Shown: piece by piece, positions 53,699 through 62,291 of the stretch
How the letters are laid out: each line of letters begins with the position of its first letter
Numbering within the stretch: the first letter of the stretch is position 1
NCBI GenBank assembly: GCA_031409495.1
Contig: JANNXI010000268.1
Span: 3,367-67,366 of the forward strand
Length of the DNA: 64,000 nucleotides
Origin: JANMDR01 sp031409495
GTDB taxonomy: Bacteria; Pseudomonadota; Gammaproteobacteria; Burkholderiales; Usitatibacteraceae
Direction: 5' to 3'
Program-made: the position numbers and the translations under genes
The notes under the pieces: generated by a model
Databases searched by the model: none
The model's input: the letters and a program-made list of their open reading frames with translations, nothing else
What the model was told of the DNA's origin: nothing

Positions 53699-56600
53699 AT
53701 GGAATTATCCTCAGAACTTGCGCGTTTTGCGCGCGCCCTTGAACGTGCTTTCGATCCTGCGACCCTTGCGCGCGGCTTAAAAGATGTAAACGAGGGAGCC
53801 GTCGTCACTAGCACACCATCGCCCAACGGATCCGTCGTCAAAGTGCGTGGGGATGCTTACGCACCATATTTTTTTGTCCAAACGCAAATGAAGCCCGAGC
53901 GCTTCAATTCCTCAACCTGTACTTGTCCCCTACATGGCAAATGTAGGCATGTCGTTGCGGCTTTAGCCTACACCCATACCCGCGGCCACAAAGCCAGCTT
54001 GCAAGCGCTAACTTCAGAATTAGCGCATGTTGTCGCGCCGGTAACCAACTCCAAAACACCACAAGAAATCGCGGAGGCATTTTTGCGCTTTAAACGCGAA
54101 ACGCCGCCCAACGTAATCGAAATAGCAGTGGACAACGAGGCTGCCGTCACGACAAGAATTCCTGCGGTACTCGAAGATGGCCAACCGCGCTCTTGGGGTC
54201 CCGCCAGCGTTGAAGATGGGCTGTCATACAGCACGCAATCATGGATTGATAGCCTTGAGAAGCGCACAAAAATTTTCTCACTCGCGGCAGCGCATGCCGC
54301 TACGAGCGCTGTGCCAACGCCAAAACTCACGCGGCTATTTTTTGTTATCCATCTTGCCGCACCGGGTAATTTCGCGTTTCGGTCATGGCTTGAAATTAAT
54401 GTGGCGCAGCAACGTAGCAATGGCGAATGGGGCAAGGTTAAGCAATGGGCAAACTGGCGCGGCCAGCTAGATGCCAACGCCATCACACTAGAAAATCCAC
54501 AAGATGAACGCATCGTTGAAATGCTCTTGGCAAGAGGATTGAATGAAGATTACGCCGCCGCCGACGTCCGCAATGTGGAATCAAGACTCTACGCACTACT
54601 GTTGAAAACACTGGCTGAAACAGGGCGCCTCTTCACCCCAATGTCGCTAGGTCGGGCGCCATTACGACTCAAAAATACCGAGATAGTCCAACCTACCTGG
54701 GTACCACAAAAAGGCGACGCTACGCGCCTAGGTTTGCGCTTAGAAGATGGCAGCATGGCGTTTTTAATTAAAGACGGCGTATGGGCTATTGACAATGAAA
54801 ACCATACTATATTTGAGCTTAATGTCGCTGTGCCGCTGCCAGAAGTAGGCGCCCTATTTTCTGGGCCCGCGGTTTCGAAAAATGAGCTAGATTATTTGAA
54901 GATTCGTTGGGATAGCTATAACCTACCCCTCGTCCCCGATCCACGCGTAAGCGCGGTACAGATGGTGGATGCCGTACCTATGGTGCCTGTGCTCACTTTA
55001 CAAACGCTTTCGCAGGCGGCCAACGCTTGGGCGCGTACGGGTTCACGCTCGATCACCGTTGAAACCGTCACGTTGATGTTTGACTACGCCGGCACCCAAG
55101 TCAAGCCGATACCACCTGCGCCAAGCTTAATGCGCCTAAACACGCAAACTCAGGGCCATGAAATGCTGCCCCGAGACGGAAAAGCTGAGGCCACTGCACT
55201 CGAAACAATGACGATCAATAATTTTATTCCCCTTATTCGTCACCCGCAATATGGTCAGGCCAGTGCCAACAGTATTGCCGACCCTGCTTCACCACATGTG
55301 TATGCTGCGGCCAACGGTGCAGCGTTAGCGCACTTTATCGAAGAGGAATTGCCGCTATTAGAAGCAGCAGGCTGGCGCATTCATATTGATCCCTCCTTTA
55401 AGCCTAACTATGTCTCCATTGACGACTTTGAAGCTAGTCTTGAAGACACCGCTGGCGGTTGGTTTTCATTAACGCTAGGGGTGCGTATTGGCGATAAACG
55501 CGTGGACATCGCACCGGTGTTGGTAGAGTTGCGCCAGCGCTACCCACATTTATTCCGGCCTACGCTGGCAACCGATCAGCCTGAGCGCGTACCAAAGCGC
55601 ATCTACGTGACGATGCCTGATGGTGCGGTGGTAGCGCTTCCAGTTGAGCGGATGCGCAAAATCATGAGCACTGTCACCGATTTGTTGAGTGATAGCGCTG
55701 GCAAGCAGCATATTAAAATTGCCGCTACTGATTTAGGCCGTCTAGCCATATTGGAAGCGCTGCTTGAGAAAAACCTGCATGCCAGCAAAGCAGCGCGGGA
55801 GCGCTTAACCTTGTTGAAAAGCTTTTCTGGATTGGAAGCGGTAGCCCCCCCTACAGATTTGCAAGCCACGCTGCGCAGTTATCAACAACACGGCTTAAAT
55901 TGGCTCCAGTTTTTGCGGCAATATCAACTTGGCGGTTTGCTAGCCGATGATATGGGCCTAGGCAAAACGGTACAAACACTCGCACACATTGCGCTTGAAA
56001 AGCAAGCGGGTCGCCTGACCGCGCCAGTGCTGGTGATCGCACCCACATCGGTGGTGTTTAACTGGCGCGCTGAGTCGCAGCGGCTTACACCAAACCTGAA
56101 AATTTTGGTACTCCACGGCTTGTTGCGCGCAAAACAGTTTAGCGAAATCGCCCAACATGATTTAGTGATTACCTCCTACGCACTGTTGCCACGCGACATC
56201 ACCGCGTTAGCAAAGATGAAGTTTTATTTAGTGGTGTTGGACGAAGCCCACTATGTTAAAAACGCCACGACCCAAGCTGCAAAAGCAGTACGGGCGCTTG
56301 ATGTGCAGCATAGGCTTTGCTTAACGGGCACGCCGGTTGAGAATAATTTGTCAGAACTTTGGGCGCTATACGATTTTTTAATGCCCGGCTTCTTAGGAAG
56401 TACACAGAACTTTAAACAGTACTACCGTAACCCGATCGAGAAGGATGGTAACTTAGATTTGCGCGCGCTGTTAGCTAAACGGGTCACGCCATTTTTGCTA
56501 CGTCGTCGTAAAGAAGAAGTTGAAAAAGAGCTACCCGCACGTACCGACATGACGCGCATGGTCGAACTTAACGCTGCACAAACCGATTTATACGAGTCCA

Positions 56601-57292
56601 TTCGAGTGGTGATGGACAAAAAGGTGCGCGATGCAATCTATACACGGGGTGAAGCCCGCAGCCGCATCGTAATTTTAGACGCACTGTTAAAACTACGCCA
56701 AGTATGTTGCGATCCACGATTAGTGCAGCTACCCCGCGCCCGCGAAGTCAAACATAGCGCTAAGCTTGAAGCCCTAATGGAGCTACTCGAGGAGTTGTTA
56801 GCAGAAGGTCGTCGCGTGTTGGTGTTCTCGCAATTTGCGCAGATGATTGCCCTCATTGGCGAGCGCTTAGATGAATCTAAAATCAAACATGCAGTACTCA
56901 CGGGCCAATCGACCAACCGCGAGCAAACGGTAACGGAATTCCAAGAAGGCGACGTTCCTGTGTTCCTGATTACGTTGAAGGCAGGTGGTGTTGGATTAAA
57001 TCTAACGGCTGCCGACGCTGTGATTCACTACGATCCGTGGTGGAATCCAGCGGCCGAAGAGCAAGCCTCTGCCCGCGCCCACCGTATCGGTCAGACTCGA
57101 CCAGTATTGGTGGTGAAATTGGTGGTGCGCGGCTCAGTTGAAGAACGGATTATTGCCATGCAGGAGAAAAAAGCGGCATTAGCGCGTGCCGTCACTGACA
57201 ATGACGATGCCGAAATTGACGCCTTAAGTGGTGACGATTTAGTGGCGCTATTTTCTAGCCCAGGCAGTCTGCCGTTAGAATCCGCCGAATGA
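53699..57292 (+). CDS. SWI2/SNF2-family helicase with SWIM zinc finger
   Basis: This 1,197-residue ATP-dependent DNA translocase has a SWIM-type zinc finger at about 72-90 (STCTCPLHGKCRHVVAAL). A long unassigned middle region precedes SNF2 ATPase lobes from about 715: Walker A LADDMGLGKTVQTL, Walker B VVLDEAHYVKN, motif III CLTGTPVENNLSELW, motif V/VI GVGLNLTAADAVIHYDPWWNPAAEEQASARAHRIGQ. Chromosomal roles of such bacterial proteins are poorly known. Upstream sequence shows no strong ribosome site, so the start is uncertain. It is next to the island that carries the ubiquitin-like operon but its composition looks like the host's, so it is probably not part of it. Confidence 0.93.
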   Translation: MELSSELARFARALERAFDPATLARGLKDVNEGAVVTSTPSPNGSVVKVRGDAYAPYFFVQTQMKPERFNSSTCTCPLHGKCRHVVAALAYTHTRGHKASLQALTSELAHVVAPVTNSKTPQEIAEAFLRFKRETPPNVIEIAVDNEAAVTTRIPAVLEDGQPRSWGPASVEDGLSYSTQSWIDSLEKRTKIFSLAAAHAATSAVPTPKLTRLFFVIHLAAPGNFAFRSWLEINVAQQRSNGEWGKVKQWANWRGQLDANAITLENPQDERIVEMLLARGLNEDYAAADVRNVESRLYALLLKTLAETGRLFTPMSLGRAPLRLKNTEIVQPTWVPQKGDATRLGLRLEDGSMAFLIKDGVWAIDNENHTIFELNVAVPLPEVGALFSGPAVSKNELDYLKIRWDSYNLPLVPDPRVSAVQMVDAVPMVPVLTLQTLSQAANAWARTGSRSITVETVTLMFDYAGTQVKPIPPAPSLMRLNTQTQGHEMLPRDGKAEATALETMTINNFIPLIRHPQYGQASANSIADPASPHVYAAANGAALAHFIEEELPLLEAAGWRIHIDPSFKPNYVSIDDFEASLEDTAGGWFSLTLGVRIGDKRVDIAPVLVELRQRYPHLFRPTLATDQPERVPKRIYVTMPDGAVVALPVERMRKIMSTVTDLLSDSAGKQHIKIAATDLGRLAILEALLEKNLHASKAARERLTLLKSFSGLEAVAPPTDLQATLRSYQQHGLNWLQFLRQYQLGGLLADDMGLGKTVQTLAHIALEKQAGRLTAPVLVIAPTSVVFNWRAESQRLTPNLKILVLHGLLRAKQFSEIAQHDLVITSYALLPRDITALAKMKFYLVVLDEAHYVKNATTQAAKAVRALDVQHRLCLTGTPVENNLSELWALYDFLMPGFLGSTQNFKQYYRNPIEKDGNLDLRALLAKRVTPFLLRRRKEEVEKELPARTDMTRMVELNAAQTDLYESIRVVMDKKVRDAIYTRGEARSRIVILDALLKLRQVCCDPRLVQLPRAREVKHSAKLEALMELLEELLAEGRRVLVFSQFAQMIALIGERLDESKIKHAVLTGQSTNREQTVTEFQEGDVPVFLITLKAGGVGLNLTAADAVIHYDPWWNPAAEEQASARAHRIGQTRPVLVVKLVVRGSVEERIIAMQEKKAALARAVTDNDDAEIDALSGDDLVALFSSPGSLPLESAE

Positions 57293-57315
57293 TCATTTCA
57301 TAGAGAATACGAGCC

Positions 57316-58317
57316 ATGGAAACTTCGATGCAAACAATTACACAAACGGCACCCGGCGGTGTTGAAACAATGCTGCTCATCACGAATGCACCGATACCTG
57401 ACCCAAAACCTGATGAAGTATTAATCAAGGTTGCCTACGCCGGCGTAAACCGACCTGATGTCGCGCAACGCGCAGGCATGTACGCGCCCCCGCCTAACGC
57501 CTCACCCATAATGGGCCTAGAAGTGTCCGGCCATGTGCTGGCGGTGGGCGCCAACGTTACTGAATGGTGCGTGGGTGATGCGGTGTGCGCCCTCACCCCG
57601 GGCGGCGGCTATGCGCAGTATTGCGTGGCGCTGGCAGCGCACTGTCTGCCGATTCCCGAGGGCTTAAGTTTGCTGGAGGCGGCAGCATTGCCTGAAAACT
57701 TTTTCACAGTATGGGTAAATGTATTCGACACCTGCAAACTAAAAGCTGGCGAGAGTTTGCTGGTGCATGGCGGTTCATCAGGCATTGGTTTAACGGCAAT
57801 TCAGCTAGCCCGCGCTTTTGGCGCAACGGTTTACACCACAGTAGGCAATGACGCGAAAGCTGCGTTTTGCAAGGATCTTGGCGCAATTACCTTTAATTAC
57901 AACACCCAAGATTGGGCGGCAGAATTAGCTACGCATACCGAAAAGCGAGGCGTTAATGTGATCCTCGATATGGTTGGCGGGTCATATATTGAAAAAAACC
58001 TACGCAATTTAGCACTTGAAGGCCGCTACTGTTTCATCGCCTTTCTACAAGGCGGCAGCGCCCAAATTGATTTCCGCCCCCTAATGATGAAACGCCAAAC
58101 CATCACCGGATCAACCTTGCGCGCACGGCCTGATGCGCACACGGCAGCGATTGCTGACGCGTTAAAATTGCAGGTGTGGCCGCTAATTGAAGCAGGTAAA
58201 ATAAAGCCGACGATACACGCGACTTTTCCACTTGCTGATGTCGCGAAGGCACATGCGCTGATGGAGTCATCGGCTCATATTGGCAAGATTATGTTGCTTG
58301 TGGGCGGGGAAATATAA
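57316..58317 (+). CDS. NAD(P)H-quinone oxidoreductase, PIG3/QOR family (3' end replaced)
   Basis: This 333-residue MDR enzyme has a GroES-like N-domain (VAYAGVNRPDVAQRAGMYAPPP; MGLEVSGHV) and a Rossmann domain with HGGSSGIGLTAIQLARAFGA at about 152-171. It probably reduces quinones using NADPH. It starts 23 bp after the SNF2 gene. From 57926 to its stop it is nearly identical to a second, frameshifted copy at 62289-62677, so the intact reading frame here appears to have been completed by sequence delivered with the island that follows. Either of two in-frame ATGs (57316, 57328) may be used. Confidence 0.9.
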   Translation: METSMQTITQTAPGGVETMLLITNAPIPDPKPDEVLIKVAYAGVNRPDVAQRAGMYAPPPNASPIMGLEVSGHVLAVGANVTEWCVGDAVCALTPGGGYAQYCVALAAHCLPIPEGLSLLEAAALPENFFTVWVNVFDTCKLKAGESLLVHGGSSGIGLTAIQLARAFGATVYTTVGNDAKAAFCKDLGAITFNYNTQDWAAELATHTEKRGVNVILDMVGGSYIEKNLRNLALEGRYCFIAFLQGGSAQIDFRPLMMKRQTITGSTLRARPDAHTAAIADALKLQVWPLIEAGKIKPTIHATFPLADVAKAHALMESSAHIGKIMLLVGGEI

Positions 58318-58374
58318 AAAGTCCACTGAATTGGATATGCTATCTCGTTGCTATCCACAGAGTGTCTTCAGCTT

Positions 58375-58950
58375 TTAGACAAACTGCCTAGCCACTCCTG
58401 TGATTGCTAACCTGTATTTGAGCATTTTCAAACTAACGCCGTAGGTACTCGCGGCTGTTACATCATCTATCTTTAGCTTACGGATAGAAATGAGTGCTTC
58501 TCTCGGTAATAAAATGCACGCGGAAAGCCAATCAGCCTGGCTCTCTTCTAGAATGTCATAACTCTCTATTAACATTAATCCCTCAGCAGACGTCAAGACC
58601 TGACGCGCACTGTGCTTAAGTATTTGATGCGCGAGCTCATGCGCTAAGTCACTTGATTGACGAGCAACGCTGTGGGACGAATTTAGAACTATGAGCTTTT
58701 TATCACCCACGACCAAGGTCACCGCGGACCAACAACTGGGTGTTTTTCCATCATTCCTCAGCAAAACTTCTAGGCACTCTTGCGACAAGTTTGGAATTTC
58801 ATTGACGAGTAAAACCTTTATTTTCAAATGACGAGCAAGGCCTCTCAGATCAATTGACTTTTCTTTCGACGTTCCGAGTTCGGCGCGAATCTCACAAGCG
58901 TACTTTTCGCACCACGTCTTAAACCCATGATGGAAAGCACTAGTCGTCAA
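58375..58950 (-). CDS. ImmA/IrrE-type metallopeptidase (CapP-like)
   Basis: This 191-residue zinc peptidase has HELAHQIL at 104-111 (HExxH) and a downstream Glu in EESQADWLSACILLPREAL, the typical third-ligand region. Such proteins cleave a cognate XRE-family repressor in response to DNA damage or phage infection (ImmA/ImmR, IrrE/DdrO, CapP/CapH). Its ATG overlaps the XRE gene stop by 11 bp, which pairs them. A cleavage trigger cannot be told from sequence. It has the low-G+C look of the island. Confidence 0.9.
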   Translation of the reverse strand: MTTSAFHHGFKTWCEKYACEIRAELGTSKEKSIDLRGLARHLKIKVLLVNEIPNLSQECLEVLLRNDGKTPSCWSAVTLVVGDKKLIVLNSSHSVARQSSDLAHELAHQILKHSARQVLTSAEGLMLIESYDILEESQADWLSACILLPREALISIRKLKIDDVTAASTYGVSLKMLKYRLAITGVARQFV

Positions 58951-59302
58951 ACTGCTCGTCCATCATAAGCTTACTAGCAGAAACGATCATTGCAGCCAAA
59001 GCTGTCGCTGTGTCTTGACTTATCGTAGCGCTCTTTTTGAAGTGAACCTTGACCTTGAGGGATTCGCCAACGGATTGCGAACTTAATCCAAGGAGCAGCG
59101 CAGGGTCTTCACCGAGCCACTTACAAACTTTGCTGAAGGTTTCCAAATCTGGGATCTTGCCATTCTCAATTCGCGAAAGAGTTGCTGAACTAACTCCCAC
59201 CTCAGTGGCAGCTTCCCTGATGCCTTTGCCCTCTCTTCGCATCAGAATTTTCTGGGCTAAAAGATCCATTTGGATTGAACTCATCGAACGTGTATCTTTC
59301 AT
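58940..59302 (-). CDS. XRE-family repressor paired with ImmA-like peptidase (CapH-like)
   Basis: This 120-residue protein has a helix-turn-helix at about 12-68 (LLAQKILMRREGKGIREAATEVGVSSATLSRIENGKIPDLETF). A C-terminal region follows whose lysine-rich strand SLKVKVHFKKS and terminal helix probably dimerise. The ATG at 59302 (MKDTRS) is preferred; the frame is open another 47 codons upstream but that would run through the divergent promoter region. It faces the ubiquitin-like operon across a 119-bp gap holding a promoter and a perfect inverted repeat, so it likely represses that operon and itself. Confidence 0.9.
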   Translation of the reverse strand: MKDTRSMSSIQMDLLAQKILMRREGKGIREAATEVGVSSATLSRIENGKIPDLETFSKVCKWLGEDPALLLGLSSQSVGESLKVKVHFKKSATISQDTATALAAMIVSASKLMMDEQFDD

Positions 59303-59317
59303 AATACAAAAAAGTGT

Positions 59318-59346
59318 TTGACATGTAAGACGATTTATTGTACATT
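59318..59346 (+). promoter_or_regulatory. Strong sigma-70-type promoter for the ubiquitin-like operon
   Basis: TTGACA at 59318-59323 and TACATT at 59341-59346 are separated by exactly 17 bp, directed toward the modifier gene that starts at 59422. The -35 is a perfect consensus. Confidence 0.75.
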
Positions 59347-59358
59347 TCGTTTCACTGA

Positions 59359-59375
59359 TGAGACAGAGTGTCTCA
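59359..59375. promoter_or_regulatory. Inverted-repeat operator just downstream of the promoter
   Basis: TGAGACA-GAG-TGTCTCA is a perfect 7-bp inverted repeat with a 3-bp centre, lying 13 bp past the -10 box. Binding by the adjacent XRE protein would block transcription start or early elongation. Confidence 0.7.
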
Positions 59376-59421
59376 CAGCGACGTAGTGGCGTCAATGCCA
59401 CCTGCCAAAAAAGGACTAGAA

Positions 59422-59700
59422 ATGACTGCTGATTTCGAAACAAGTAAACAAGAGCATCGTAATGAAATTATCGTAATCGTTAATGGACGGCAAAAAGTAG
59501 TTTCCAAAGACACTTTCTTCTATTCAGAGATAGTGATACTCGCGTTTGAAAATGCTACTTTCAATGATACGACAGTATTTACCGTAACATTTTCTCGCGG
59601 GCATGACGCGGATAAACAAGCGGGCGTATTAGTGGCTGGCGATACGGTTAAGGTTAAGAAAGGAATGATATTTAATGTCACGTCAACTGATAAATCTTAG
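59422..59700 (+). CDS. Single-domain multiubiquitin-type ubiquitin-like modifier
   Basis: This 92-residue protein consists almost wholly of one multiubiquitin-fold domain. The family pattern is clear: EIIVIVNGRQKVVSKDTFFYSEIVILAF, FTVTFSRGH, then LVAGDTVKVKKGMIFNVT. It ends TDKS, without a di-glycine tail, so conjugation (if any) needs processing or a non-canonical carboxylate. An AAGGA site 8 bp before the ATG at 59422 fixes the start; an in-frame ATG at 59395 has no site. It overlaps the E2/E1 gene by 26 bp. Operons joining this domain, ThiF and DUF6527 are, from memory, recently discussed under the name Bub; the function is incompletely known. Confidence 0.92.
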   Translation: MTADFETSKQEHRNEIIVIVNGRQKVVSKDTFFYSEIVILAFENATFNDTTVFTVTFSRGHDADKQAGVLVAGDTVKVKKGMIFNVTSTDKS

Positions 59701-60853
59701 TCCAGATCTCAAAAGGCTATCGGACGAAGGCTACGACATAGAGATAAAAGCCGGATTTCTCTTTGTACATTCTGTCCCTTATTTGAACGCTAACCAAGAG
59801 CTTTGCAGTGGCACTTTGGTGTCAACTTTATCGCTCGCTGGCGACATTACAACAGTGCCCAGCGATCATGTAGTACATTTTATTGGCGAATATCCGCATC
59901 AAAAAGGAGGGGGCGAAATCACGCAGATAAAGCACGCGAATGAAACTAAATCTATCAGCGAAGGTACTGTAATTAACTTTTCTTTCTCCAACAAGCCGGC
60001 TGGAGGTTACGCAAATTACCATGCAAAGATGACACGTTACATTGACATAATTACGGCCGAGGCAGAGTCAGCCTTTCCGCTGAGCCGAGTAACGGCCAAA
60101 AGTTTCAAACCCATTGAAGGCAAGGCGGAGCACTCAGTTTTTCAATATCTTGACTCATCCTCAAGCCGCGGAGGCTTTCAGGCGAGCTCTCAAAAGCTGG
60201 TGGGGCTAAAGGTCGGAATAATCGGGTTAGGCGGAACCGGATCTTACATATTGGACTTAATTGCAAAAACGCCGATTGCTGAAATACATCTCTTCGATGA
60301 TGACCATTTTCTACAACACAATGCGTTTCGATCACCTGGCGCGGCATCACTTTACGATCTCAAGGCTCAATTGATCAAGGTCGATTATTATCAAAAGGCG
60401 TATTCAAAACTTCATAAAAATATCTTTGCACATCCCCTTAAGGTCACCGAGTCAAACGCCGCGGAAATGGCTCCCCTTGACTTCGTTTTCATTTGCGTCG
60501 ATAGCGCAAGTTCAAGACAATTTTTAGTCCGCAAACTGGAAGAAATGCAGATATCGTTCATCGACGTAGGCATGGGAATAGTATCGGTGAACGATATGTT
60601 AATTGGGCAGGTGCGCACTACTATCAGCACAGCAAGCACGAGGGATAGCGCAATAAAATCGATTCCGCTCAGCGACACTGAGAACGATAATGAGTATGCC
60701 ACGAACATTCAGATTTGCGAACTAAATGCATTAAATGCGTGCATGGCAGTAATGAAATGGAAAAAGCAATACGGCTTTTATCAAGATCTCGAGAACGAGA
60801 TTTGCAGCATTTACGAGTTGAATACCAATTTGATTGTAAATTTGAACCAATGA
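59675..60853 (+). CDS. E2-like (DUF6791) - ThiF/E1 fusion protein
   Basis: This 392-residue protein has an N-terminal domain at about 1-165 resembling the E2-like DUF6791 family (GTLVSTLSLAGDITTVPSDHVVHFIGEYP; GYANYHAKMTRYI). A ThiF/E1-type adenylation domain follows at about 175-390. The nucleotide-binding GLGGTGSYILD is at 184-194, with Asp208-210 as part of the acidic strand end (HLFDDDHF). C274 in FICVDS is a nearby cysteine, but its catalytic role is a guess. It would activate the modifier's C-terminus. Its start overlaps the modifier gene, its stop overlaps the next gene (ATGA), so the three are strictly coupled. Confidence 0.9.
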   Translation: MSRQLINLSPDLKRLSDEGYDIEIKAGFLFVHSVPYLNANQELCSGTLVSTLSLAGDITTVPSDHVVHFIGEYPHQKGGGEITQIKHANETKSISEGTVINFSFSNKPAGGYANYHAKMTRYIDIITAEAESAFPLSRVTAKSFKPIEGKAEHSVFQYLDSSSSRGGFQASSQKLVGLKVGIIGLGGTGSYILDLIAKTPIAEIHLFDDDHFLQHNAFRSPGAASLYDLKAQLIKVDYYQKAYSKLHKNIFAHPLKVTESNAAEMAPLDFVFICVDSASSRQFLVRKLEEMQISFIDVGMGIVSVNDMLIGQVRTTISTASTRDSAIKSIPLSDTENDNEYATNIQICELNALNACMAVMKWKKQYGFYQDLENEICSIYELNTNLIVNLNQ

Positions 60854-61314
60854 GAAAGCCAAAAAATTTACAGCACAGATTTGTGGAATTTATACCGAGC
60901 GATTTAGACAAGGGTGTTGTATACATCTCAATCGAGTATGCAACCGCGACGCATTTATGCTGCTGCGGTTGCGGCTCCGAGGTGGTAACCCCTTTGTCGC
61001 CGACAGACTGGGAAATAACCTTCGACGGCGCCTCTATATCTATCTCACCTTCTATTGGCAACTGGAACTTTGCCTGCAAATCACACTATTGGATTATTCG
61101 AAATTTCGTGCATTGGGCAGAGCCGTGGGAGATCCACAAGATCAAAGCAAATCGCGAGAAGGATGAGGCTAACAAAAACGCTTACTTTTTAATCAATAGC
61201 ACTCAAAAAAATGGTGCTTCGCCAGACAAGCTTACGCCCAAAGCCACCCGCGCAACATGTAACTCAAAAAACACTTTTCTCGCTCGAATACGAAAATTAC
61301 TCATGCTAAATTAA
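60850..61314 (+). CDS. DUF6527-family protein of ubiquitin-like operons
   Basis: This 154-residue protein has a Cys-rich start CCCGCGSEVVTPLSP (residues 37-51, possibly zinc-binding) and the conserved block ISPSIGNWNFACKSHYWII (about 65-83). It matches what I recall of DUF6527 found with ThiF and multiubiquitin genes. The Ser78-His79 pair and Ser68 are candidate catalytic residues. From memory the family has been proposed as a serine-peptidase/DUB-like partner (BubE); I cannot verify that here. The ATG at 60850 overlaps the preceding stop. The C-terminal 50 residues are basic and not conserved-looking. Confidence 0.85.
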   Translation: MRKPKNLQHRFVEFIPSDLDKGVVYISIEYATATHLCCCGCGSEVVTPLSPTDWEITFDGASISISPSIGNWNFACKSHYWIIRNFVHWAEPWEIHKIKANREKDEANKNAYFLINSTQKNGASPDKLTPKATRATCNSKNTFLARIRKLLMLN

Positions 61315-61391
61315 GCTTATCCCCAATTTCAAATAACCGATTTGCCAATTATTTTCGGCAAGACACTTACACAACTCCTCAATATTCCAAC

Positions 61392-62291
61392 ATGAAAAAA
61401 ACAACTCTTCAAATCGAAACTGGCATTGATAGCCTCGCTAAAATCACTACAAACATCGTCAAACTAGGCACCCTTATTGGTGCGTTCTTTGTAACTATGT
61501 ATTGCTTAAGGATAGATCACTTTCCTCAAGATCTTTCTTTAGGCGATGGCTTGTTGCTGCTGCTGGCGGGCGGGGCGTTTGGAGCAGTGTATGTATTTTT
61601 TCTTGTCTGCCATATCGCTTTGGGGACCGCCCTTTTCCCAGTTACAAAATTCATATGTAAAGCAATTGTCGCATTGCCATTTTTACGCTTCGCGCAAAAA
61701 GAACATCTCCACCGATTCACGCCGTTTTCTTGGCAGTCGCTTCCATTTTCTTTTGTAGCAGTCCTATTGATTTATCTCATGGGAAGAAATGACCCAATCT
61801 TGTATTGGCTGTTGCCTTTGTGGGCTGTTGCGCTCCACATTTTTTATTCAGTATTTTCGTCCTGCGGAGACAAAATACGCATTCTCGAGGGCGCGCAAAA
61901 CTCTATTGTGCACAACATCGTAAGAGCGCCTATCGACTGCAACCAAGACATTGAAACGCTTAAAAACACACGAATCGCTACCCTTGCAGCGATTGTGATC
62001 GCGCCACTAGTTGCGAGCGGCATCTACGGACAGATTCTTGACTCAGCCATGCGGCTTGCCAACGTCCGGTTAGAGTCGCCCACCATCTATCTGAAAGACC
62101 CTTACTTAGCGCTGCTCCCAAAAAATTTGATCACCAAGACCCAACGAATTTCAAAGGATTATGTGGCTTTTGAGGGTGCGAAGGTGTTCTTCAAGGGATT
62201 CGGAAAAACGACAATTATCAGCTTTGCTGACGGAATGGTTCGGCGGCAGCTTGAAATCCCCAACGACCAGATCATCGTCGAGAATCGATAG
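61392..62291 (+). CDS. Membrane protein of unknown function at the end of the ubiquitin-like operon
   Basis: This 299-residue protein has about five hydrophobic segments in its first 220 residues (LGTLIGAFFVTMYCL, LLLLLAGGAFGAVYVFFLVCHIAL, FSFVAVLLIYLMG, YWLLPLWAVALHIFYSVF, TLAAIVIAPLVASGIYG) and a soluble C-terminal part. It starts 77 bp after the DUF6527 gene and could be the effector or membrane anchor of the system, or an independent cargo gene. Its stop falls at the very start of the duplicated qor segment (62289). No family is recognised. Confidence 0.7.
   Translation: MKKTTLQIETGIDSLAKITTNIVKLGTLIGAFFVTMYCLRIDHFPQDLSLGDGLLLLLAGGAFGAVYVFFLVCHIALGTALFPVTKFICKAIVALPFLRFAQKEHLHRFTPFSWQSLPFSFVAVLLIYLMGRNDPILYWLLPLWAVALHIFYSVFSSCGDKIRILEGAQNSIVHNIVRAPIDCNQDIETLKNTRIATLAAIVIAPLVASGIYGQILDSAMRLANVRLESPTIYLKDPYLALLPKNLITKTQRISKDYVAFEGAKVFFKGFGKTTIISFADGMVRRQLEIPNDQIIVENR

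Noticed and set aside
53699..57292. SNF2 helicase as part of the island's defence system
   Set aside because: It lies outside the duplicated boundary, is separated by the native qor gene and has host-like composition. SNF2 proteins do occur in defence systems, but nothing here links it.
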